NCBI RefSeq assembly: GCF_001509485.1 | Contig: NZ_LLZI01000055.1 | Location: forward strand, 1 to 10,833 | From: Streptomyces sp. NRRL F-4489 | GTDB taxonomy: Bacteria > Actinomycetota > Actinomycetes > Streptomycetales > Streptomycetaceae | Reading direction: 5' to 3' | DNA: 10,833 bases | Notes under the pieces: generated by a model | What the model was told of the DNA's origin: nothing | Database searches by the model: none | What the model saw: the letters and a program-made list of their open reading frames with translations, nothing else | Shown: in pieces, positions 6,197 to 10,833 of the stretch | How the letters are laid out: each line of letters opens with the position of its first letter | Numbering within the stretch: position 1 is the first letter of the stretch | Translations under genes and position numbers: made by a program

Positions 6197-6712
6197 CGCG
6201 CCGCTCGCACCGCTCACCCCGGGCGCACCGCCCGCCCCGTCCACCCCGTCCGCCTTTCGCAGCACACCGAGCAGCGCCGCGACCAGCTCCCGGTCCCGGT
6301 CCTGGGTGAGCAGTTCCCGGGCCGGCTCCGGAGCCAGCCACACCACCCGGTCCACCTCCTTGTTCGGGATGAAGCCGCCGCCGGTGGCCTCGGCGGACCA
6401 GTAGCGGACCTCCTTGGGGCGGGGGCCCACCCGGTAGTGGGCGGTGGGCAGTTCCGGGCCCAGGGCGCAGGTCATGCCGGTTTCCTCCAGGACCTCGCGC
6501 AGGGCGCCGCGACGGGCGTCCTCGCCCGGTTTGAGCTTGCCCTTGGGGAAGGACCAATCCGCCCACTTCGGCCGGTGAACGAGGGCCAGTTCGATGCCGC
6601 CGCCGGGGGTGCGGCGCCAGAGGACGCAGCCGGCGGCCCGGATCGGGCCCGTGGGCGCCGGTGGGCGGGGCGCATCCGGGGCGTCGTCCTTGCGGTCCGC
6701 CGGTTTGGCCAT
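6188..6712 (-). CDS. Nudix hydrolase, MutT-like, polyphosphate operon
   Basis: 174 aa. A short charged N-tail (1-22) is followed by a Nudix fold with LALVHRPKWADWSFPKGKLKPGE. The complete Nudix box runs Gly58 to Met80, with Glu64, Arg72, Glu73, Glu76 and Glu77 (REVLEETGM) binding the metal. Family members hydrolyse nucleoside diphosphate-X compounds such as 8-oxo-dGTP, diadenosine polyphosphates or inositol pyrophosphates. The substrate is not decided here. Mycobacterial MutT1, encoded next to ppk1, is similar but carries a C-terminal histidine-phosphatase domain. This protein lacks it and ends in a Gly/Ala/Ser tail (155-174). GGGGGAG lies 10 nt before ATG 6712. The start is 18 bp after the CHAD stop, so the gene is the last of the ppk-CHAD-Nudix operon. 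The stop codon lies within an 11-bp repeat array. Confidence 0.93.
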   Translation of the reverse strand: MAKPADRKDDAPDAPRPPAPTGPIRAAGCVLWRRTPGGGIELALVHRPKWADWSFPKGKLKPGEDARRGALREVLEETGMTCALGPELPTAHYRVGPRPKEVRYWSAEATGGGFIPNKEVDRVVWLAPEPARELLTQDRDRELVAALLGVLRKADGVDGAGGAPGVSGASGAGG

Positions 6713-6730
6713 CGTGGGTCCGCTCCCCCG

Positions 6731-8110
6731 TCAGGCGCCGCGTTCCGGGGCCGGTCCGGTGGGGAGCCAGGCCCGGCCGAAGGCGTAGCGGGCCGCCTCG
6801 ACCTCGTGGCGCTGGTCGGCGTGGAGCACGCCCAGCGCGTACGCGGTGGCCGGGGCGATCCGCGGGGTGCGGGCGGCGGCCGCGGCCGCGGCGGCCGCCT
6901 CGGCGGCGTCCCGGTGGCGCTCCAGGGCGCGCCCGGAGTCGGCCAGCCGCGGGTCGATCGCCTCCGGGGCGATCACCTCCTGCGCGTAGTGGCTCAGCCG
7001 CACCAGCAGCCGGGCCTGGTGCCAGGGTGCGTCCTGCCGGTCGTCGGCGGCCAGCGCGGCGGCGTTGTACGGGTGGCCGGCGCGGGCCAGCGGGAGGGTG
7101 GCGACCGCCTCGGCGAGCCGGCGGTGCGCCTGCTCGGCCAGCGGCGGCAGCGCCTCCGCGGCGGGCGTCTCACCGGCCCGGCGGGCCAGCGGCGCCTCGG
7201 AGGCCAGTACCGCGACCGCGTCCGCGACGGCGTGGAAACGGGACGAACCGAGCGCCTGGAGGGTGGCGGAGTGCGCCCGGCTGCGGGCCAGGGTGAGCTG
7301 CCGGTCGAGCAGCGCCCCGGCCCGGGCCGCCCCGGCGGCGAGCGCGCTCAGGTCGTCGGGGTCAGGTGTGGTGGCGGCCGGGGCGGTGGCGGTGGCCGGG
7401 GCGGCGGGGGCGGAGGCGGAGGCGGTGGGCGCGGTGGCGCCGCGGCCGGTGCGGATGTCCCGGCCGGTCCGGCCGCCCCGGGCGCCGCGCTCCGGTGGCC
7501 GCTCGGTGCGGCCGTCCCGTCCGGTGAGCCGCTGGAGCGCCGCCATCAGCCGGTCGCGGCGCGCCGCGCACGCCTGCTCGCGGGCCAACGTTCCGCTCAG
7601 CCAGCCGAGTTCGGAACGGAGGTGGTCGGCCCACGCCTCGTCCGTCAGCGGGCGGAAGGTGTGCAGCGTGGCGCTGATCCGGCGGGCGGCGCGGCGCAGC
7701 TGCCGGGCCGCCTCGCCCGCCTCCGCCGCGTCCGGCCCGGCCTCCCGGTGCAGCCGCAGACTCCGCAGGAAGTCGGCGGACTGGCGGTGCAGATAGCCGG
7801 CCAGGACGTCGCCGGCGGTGCGTCCGGCCAGCGCGCCGCCGGTGGGCCGCCCGCCGGGCACGGACCCGGCACCGGGGCCGTCCCCGTACATCGCGTCCCC
7901 ACACCCGGCGTCCCCGTACACCGCCTCCCCGTACCCCCGGTCCCAGTACACCCCGCCTCCGTACACCCCGCCCCCGTACACACCATCCCCCAGCCCGTTT
8001 ACCGGCCCATCCTCCGGCCGCCCGTCCCCCGGCCGCCCGTCCCCCGGCCCGTCCACCACCGCCGCGCGGCCCCCCGGCCGCCGGCCCGACTCCTCACGTC
8101 GCTGGGCCAC
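6731..8110 (-). CDS. CHAD-domain polyphosphate-associated protein
   Basis: 459 aa. Residues 21-35 are [15 protein letters not shown] repeats and 42-76 are seven Tyr-Gly pentapeptides. The CHAD alpha-helical domain follows. Its first half (about 95-197) carries [22 protein letters not shown] and [19 protein letters not shown]. Its second half (about 250-447) carries [18 protein letters not shown] and [27 protein letters not shown] disordered Arg-rich then Ala/Thr/Pro linker (198-250) divides them. CHAD proteins bind inorganic polyphosphate through a basic surface, and this gene sits between ppk and a Nudix gene. The usual His of the VHxxR motif that opens the domain is Ala-Arg here (135-136), though basic residues are plentiful. 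GTG 8110 is supported by GGAGG 7 nt upstream and overlaps ppk by 17 bp, so translation is coupled. No catalytic role is evident; it may localise PPK or polyphosphate. Confidence 0.88.
   Translation of the reverse strand: MAQRREESGRRPGGRAAVVDGPGDGRPGDGRPEDGPVNGLGDGVYGGGVYGGGVYWDRGYGEAVYGDAGCGDAMYGDGPGAGSVPGGRPTGGALAGRTAGDVLAGYLHRQSADFLRSLRLHREAGPDAAEAGEAARQLRRAARRISATLHTFRPLTDEAWADHLRSELGWLSGTLAREQACAARRDRLMAALQRLTGRDGRTERPPERGARGGRTGRDIRTGRGATAPTASASAPAAPATATAPAATTPDPDDLSALAAGAARAGALLDRQLTLARSRAHSATLQALGSSRFHAVADAVAVLASEAPLARRAGETPAAEALPPLAEQAHRRLAEAVATLPLARAGHPYNAAALAADDRQDAPWHQARLLVRLSHYAQEVIAPEAIDPRLADSGRALERHRDAAEAAAAAAAAARTPRIAPATAYALGVLHADQRHEVEAARYAFGRAWLPTGPAPERGA
7883..7987 (-). repeat. 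7 x 15-bp repeat coding Tyr-Gly pentapeptides
   Basis: Seven consecutive 15-bp units encode [30 protein letters not shown] and DAMYG (residues 42-76 of the CHAD protein). The plus strand shows recurrent CCGTACA. Tyr at position 4 is kept in six of seven units. Confidence 0.85.
8016..8045 (-). repeat. 2 x 15-bp exact tandem repeat in the CHAD gene
   Basis: ggccgcccgtccccc occurs exactly twice in tandem on the plus strand, then partially. It encodes GRPGD-type pentapeptides near the CHAD N-terminus. The register is again a multiple of three. Confidence 0.85.
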
Positions 8111-10448
8111 GCCGGCGCCTCCGGGCGTCGATGAGCATTTCCTGGACGTTCCGCAGCGGCGTGCCGTCCGCGTCCACCGCGTGCCGGGTCCAGTCGCCGT
8201 CCGGGCCCAGGTGCCAGGACGAGGTGGCGTCCGACGTGCCGGTCTCCAGGAGGCGGTTCAGCGCCGCCCGGTGGGCCGGGTCGGCGACCCGTACGAGGGC
8301 CTCGATCCGCCGGTCGAGGTTGCGGTGCATCATGTCCGCGCTGCCCAGCCACACCTCCGGCTCGCCGCCGTTGCCGAAGGCGAAGACCCGGGAGTGCTCC
8401 AGGAAGCGGCCGAGGACGCTGCGCACCCGGATGTGCTCGCTCAGTCCGGGCACCCCGGGGCGCAGTGCGCAGATGCCGCGCACCCAGATGTCGACCGGCA
8501 CCCCGGCCTGCGAGGCGCGGTAGAGCGCGTCGATCACCGCCTCGTCCACCATCGAGTTGACCTTCATGCGGACGTAGGCGGGGCGGCCCGCCCGCTGGTG
8601 CGCGGCCTCCTTGTTGATCCGCTGGATCAGCCCGTCGCGCAGCGAGGTCGGCGCGACCAGCAGCCGGCGGTACGTCTCCCGCCGGGAGTAGCCGCTGAGC
8701 CGGTTGAAGAGGTCCGAGAGGTCCGCCCCCACCTGCGGGTCCGCGGTCAGCAGCCCCAGGTCCTCGTACAGCCGGGCCGTCTTGGGGTGGTAGTTGCCGG
8801 TGCCCACATGGGAGTACCGGCGCAGGATCTCGCCCTCCTGGCGGACGACCAGCGACAGCTTGCAGTGCGTCTTCAGCCCCACCAGCCCGTAGACGACGTG
8901 GCAGCCGGCCTCCTCCAGCTTGCGCGCCCACTTGATGTTGGCCTGCTCGTCGAAGCGCGCCTTGATCTCGACGAGGACGAGCACCTGCTTGCCGGACTCG
9001 GCCGCGTCTATCAGGGCGTCCACGATCGGCGAGTGGTCGGAGGTGCGGTAGAGGGTCTGCTTGATGGCGAGCACGTCCGGATCGGCCGCGGCCTGCTCCA
9101 GGAACGCCTGCACGGAGGTGGAGAACGAGTCGTACGGGTGGTGCAGCAGGACGTCCCGGGCGCGCAGCGCGGCGAAGATGTCCGGCGCGGACGCCGACTC
9201 CACCTCCGCCAGATCGCGGTGGGTGCCGGCCACGAACTTGGGGTACTTCAGCTCCGGCCGGTCCAGCGCGCCGATCCCGAACAGCCCGGTCAGATCGAGC
9301 GGCCCGGGCAGCGGGTAGACCTCCGCCTCGGAGACCTTCAGCTCCTGGACGAGCAGGTCGAGCACGGCCGGGTCGATGGTCTCCTCGACCTCCAGCCGGA
9401 CCGGCGGCCCGAAGCGGCGCCGCATCAGCTCCTTCTCCAGGGCCTGGAGCAGATTCTCCGCGTCGTCCTCCTCCACCTCCAGGTCCTCGTTGCGGGTCAC
9501 CCGGAACATGTGGTGCGCCCGCACCTCCATCCCCGGGAACAGCTCCTCCAGATGCGCCGCGATCACGTCCTCGATGGGGACGTAGCGCTGCGGGGACGCC
9601 TCCAGGAAGCGGGAGAGCAGCGGCGGCACCTTCACCCGCGCGAAGTGGTCGTGCCCGCTGACCGGATTGCGGACGACCACGGCGAGATTCAGCGACAGCC
9701 CGGAGATGTACGGGAACGGGTGCGCCGGATCGACCGCCAGCGGGGTGAGCACCGGGAAGATCTGCTGCCGGAACAGCGTGAACAGCCGGGCCTGCTCCTT
9801 CTCGGTCAGCTCCGGCCAGCGCACCAGCCCGATGCCCTGCTCGGCCAGCTCGGGCGCGACGTCCTGCTGGAAGCACGCGGCGTGCCGGGCCATGAGCTCA
9901 CGGGAGCGGGTCCAGATCAGCTCCAGCACCTCGCGGGGCTGGAGGCCGGAGGCGGAGCGGGTGGCGACGCCGGTGGCGATGCGGCGCTTGAGGCCGGCGA
10001 CCCGGACCATGAAGAACTCGTCGAGGTTGCTGGCGAAGATCGCCAGGAAGTTGGCCCGCTCCAGCAGCGGCGTGGCCGGGTCCTCGGCCAGCTCCAGCAC
10101 CCGCTCGTTGAACGCCAGCCAGCTGCGCTCGCGGTCCAGGAAGCGGCCGCCGGGCAGCTCCGCGCCGTCCGCCCCCGGGGCACGGCGCTCCTCGTACGCG
10201 TCCGGATCGGCGTCGAGGTCGGGCTCCAGCCCGGAGACGGTGTGCCGCACGGCGTGCGGGCGGTGGGCGGCGATCGAACCGACCGAAGGCTGTGCCGAGG
10301 GCTGCGCCACCGGCCGCGCCGAGAGCTGCGCCGACGGCTGCGCCCCGGACCGCAGGCCGGGCTGCGGCGCGGATCCCGCCGCCCTCGGCGCCTCCGGCGA
10401 CGGCGTCTCGGACCGGTCCTGGGCCGGTGCGCTGCGCTGCTGCTTCAT
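8094..10448 (-). CDS. ppk: polyphosphate kinase PPK1
   Basis: 784 aa PPK1, which transfers the ATP gamma-phosphate to polyphosphate and works in reverse to make ATP from ADP. Numbered from ATG 10448, a disordered tail (1-100) precedes the N-domain, [17 protein letters not shown] (102-118) and [20 protein letters not shown] (138-157). The head domain has [22 protein letters not shown] (235-256). The phospholipase-D-like catalytic half has HHPYDSF (436-442) and [15 protein letters not shown] (462-476). [13 protein letters not shown] includes His528, the expected autophosphorylated histidine. [11 protein letters not shown] includes His685, the second active-site histidine. [17 protein letters not shown] (702-718) follows. 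The start at 10448 is preferred because GGAAG lies 9 nt upstream, while the in-frame ATG at 10547 has no ribosome site. It leads a ppk-CHAD-Nudix operon. In S. lividans ppk is PhoP-controlled, and a PHO-box-like element is seen upstream here. Confidence 0.97.
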   Translation of the reverse strand: MKQQRSAPAQDRSETPSPEAPRAAGSAPQPGLRSGAQPSAQLSARPVAQPSAQPSVGSIAAHRPHAVRHTVSGLEPDLDADPDAYEERRAPGADGAELPGGRFLDRERSWLAFNERVLELAEDPATPLLERANFLAIFASNLDEFFMVRVAGLKRRIATGVATRSASGLQPREVLELIWTRSRELMARHAACFQQDVAPELAEQGIGLVRWPELTEKEQARLFTLFRQQIFPVLTPLAVDPAHPFPYISGLSLNLAVVVRNPVSGHDHFARVKVPPLLSRFLEASPQRYVPIEDVIAAHLEELFPGMEVRAHHMFRVTRNEDLEVEEDDAENLLQALEKELMRRRFGPPVRLEVEETIDPAVLDLLVQELKVSEAEVYPLPGPLDLTGLFGIGALDRPELKYPKFVAGTHRDLAEVESASAPDIFAALRARDVLLHHPYDSFSTSVQAFLEQAAADPDVLAIKQTLYRTSDHSPIVDALIDAAESGKQVLVLVEIKARFDEQANIKWARKLEEAGCHVVYGLVGLKTHCKLSLVVRQEGEILRRYSHVGTGNYHPKTARLYEDLGLLTADPQVGADLSDLFNRLSGYSRRETYRRLLVAPTSLRDGLIQRINKEAAHQRAGRPAYVRMKVNSMVDEAVIDALYRASQAGVPVDIWVRGICALRPGVPGLSEHIRVRSVLGRFLEHSRVFAFGNGGEPEVWLGSADMMHRNLDRRIEALVRVADPAHRAALNRLLETGTSDATSSWHLGPDGDWTRHAVDADGTPLRNVQEMLIDARRRRRGPAT
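8118..8122 (-). promoter_or_regulatory. ribosome binding site of the CHAD gene inside ppk
   Basis: GGAGG on the minus strand lies 7 nt before GTG 8110, within the last codons of ppk. It supports the long CHAD N-terminus that contains the Tyr-Gly repeats. Confidence 0.75.
10285..10344 (-). repeat. 5 x 12-bp repeat coding Ala-Gln-Pro-Ser-type tetrapeptides in PPK
   Basis: Five consecutive 12-bp units (starting at 10285, 10297, 10309, 10321 and 10333) share the form gaNggctgcgcc on the plus strand. On the minus strand they encode tetrapeptides of the AQPS, AQLS and ARPV type in the disordered PPK N-tail. Confidence 0.85.
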
Positions 10449-10461
10449 GTCCTTATTCTTC

Positions 10462-10485
10462 CGCGCCGGGGCCTTTCCAGGCGCG
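10462..10485 (-). promoter_or_regulatory. hairpin in the ppk leader next to the ribosome site
   Basis: CGCGCC (10462-10467) and GGCGCG (10480-10485) can form a 6-bp stem with a 12-nt loop. The stem touches the GGAAG ribosome site (10458-10462), so folding could limit initiation at ATG 10448. Only the pairing is seen; the effect is inferred. Confidence 0.35.
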
Positions 10486-10553
10486 CCGGAATGCGGCGGA
10501 ACGACTCGGGTCCGCGAGTGGGGGACGTGGGGGAGCGCGGGCTGCATTCAGTG

Positions 10554-10585
10554 ATGTTCGCAAGCGTTATTGAACCGCTGGTAAC
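10554..10585 (-). promoter_or_regulatory. PHO-box-like direct repeats upstream of ppk
   Basis: On the minus strand GTTACC (10585-10580), GTTCAA (10575-10570) and CTTGCG (10564-10559) recur at 10 and 11 bp steps in an AT-richer patch. PhoP direct-repeat units have the form GTTCACC every 11 bp. The middle unit is a fair match, the first moderate and the third poor. A symmetric GTTC...GAAC pair spans 10556-10575. No confident -10 was found downstream. Confidence 0.35.
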
Positions 10586-10608
10586 GCGGACATGGCGGCC
10601 AGGGAAGC

Positions 10609-10678
10609 GGGACGCCACCCACGGGTGTCCCGGCCGCCCGCCCGGGACGCCACCGGCGGATGTCCCGGCCGCCCGCCG
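10609..10678. repeat. 2 x 35-bp tandem repeat, each with a GGGAC-N13-GTCCC dyad
   Basis: Copies at 10609-10643 and 10644-10678 are identical at 31 of 35 bases. Each contains GGGAC, 13 intervening bases and GTCCC (10609-10631 and 10644-10666). Three of the four differences fall between the arms and the fourth is the last base of the unit, so all half-sites are conserved. The element ends 50 bp before the start of the divergent gene. Confidence 0.8.
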
Positions 10679-10716
10679 ATCCGGGAAAGTCGGCTGCGGG
10701 GCCCGCGCCCGCTCCC

Positions 10717-10722
10717 TACGCT
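10717..10722 (+). promoter_or_regulatory. -10 element of a probable leaderless promoter for the edge gene
   Basis: TACGCT fits TANNNT and ends 6 nt before GTG 10729, the same geometry as at 4045-4057. CTGCGG (10694-10699), 17 nt upstream, is a weak -35 candidate. The rest of 10449-10728 is the ppk leader and shared regulatory DNA. Confidence 0.55.
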
Positions 10723-10728
10723 GAGCGC

Positions 10729-10833
10729 GTGCTCAGACCTTCGACGAATCCCACGCCAGGTCCCGGGCCGGCTCCCGCCGGGCCCATACCCCCGCCGCCC
10801 CCGCCCCCGTACGCCCCCGCCTACCCCCTGCGC
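10729..10833 (+). CDS. 5' end of an unidentified Pro-rich protein (partial)
   Basis: GTG 10729 opens a frame of 35 codons that runs off the right edge without a stop. The visible product, MLRPSTNPTPGPGPAPAG then a run of seven prolines and YAPAYPLR, is a Pro/Ala-rich disordered N-tail. Such tails are common before membrane domains in streptomycete proteins, but nothing here identifies the family. The start is supported mainly by the -10 hexamer 6 nt upstream; there is no ribosome site. It is divergent from ppk, with about 280 bp of shared regulatory DNA. Confidence 0.5.
   Translation, partial: MLRPSTNPTPGPGPAPAGPIPPPPPPPYAPAYPLR

Noticed and set aside
6008..8134. A 708-codon plus-strand frame over Nudix and CHAD
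   Set aside because: It is antisense to two well-supported genes and ends in repeat-derived low complexity ([14 protein letters not shown]).
10504..10519. ACTCG...CGAGT inverted repeat in the ppk leader as an operator
   Set aside because: A 5-bp stem in GC-rich DNA is expected by chance, and no second copy is seen nearby.
10449..10547. A longer PPK starting at ATG 10547
   Set aside because: That ATG has no ribosome site and the 33 extra residues resemble translated leader. ATG 10448 has GGAAG 9 nt upstream. The longer form cannot be fully excluded.
7818..10724. A 968-codon open frame on the plus strand across ppk and CHAD
   Set aside because: It is antisense to ppk and CHAD, whose motifs and codon use are clear. 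Its product is a His/Arg/Gly/Gln-rich string with no domain, as expected from high-GC shadow frames.

Overview
The window looks like a core-type chromosomal stretch of a Streptomyces or close relative. Base composition is very GC-rich, third codon positions are nearly all G or C, GTG starts occur, mycothiol synthesis is present, and several start codons sit 6 nt after a -10-like hexamer, as in leaderless actinobacterial mRNAs. I saw no in-frame TTA codon in the annotated genes, and no tRNA, rRNA, CRISPR array, insertion sequence or phage gene.

Layout. 1-176 (+) is the 3' end of an unidentified protein with a Gly/Ala/Ser tail. 367-1749 (+) encodes a probably secreted PAF-acetylhydrolase/lipase-type alpha/beta hydrolase. 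It converges on a minus-strand pair: mshA (2438-3850), which makes the first committed mycothiol intermediate, and a YbjN-domain gene (1852-2445) whose start overlaps the mshA stop by 8 bp. A promoter-rich gap (3851-4056) separates mshA from a divergent class I methyltransferase (4057-5040, +). That gene converges, 18 bp apart, on an XRE/MmyB-like regulator (5059-6045, -). A 142-bp gap with a hairpin and five 11-bp repeats follows. Then comes a minus-strand polyphosphate operon, in transcription order ppk (8094-10448), a CHAD-domain gene (6731-8110, 17-bp overlap) and a Nudix hydrolase (6188-6712, 18-bp gap). The ppk upstream region (10449-10728) carries a PHO-box-like element and a 35-bp tandem repeat with dyads. 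It ends at the leaderless-type start of a divergent Pro-rich gene cut by the window edge.

Two functional themes stand out: redox/thiol metabolism (mshA with its YbjN partner) and phosphate/energy storage (PPK1 makes or uses polyphosphate, CHAD binds it, Nudix clears nucleotides or other diphosphates). No wholly novel system is evident. The most unusual material is regulatory and repeat DNA: the 35-bp dyad repeats, the five-unit 11-bp array, the paired 11-bp repeats inside a probable mshA promoter, and in-frame repeats (6, 12 or 15 bp) in disordered parts of four different proteins. The direct join between the mshA block and the ppk block, with no pst genes in view, also differs from the order I remember for model streptomycetes.
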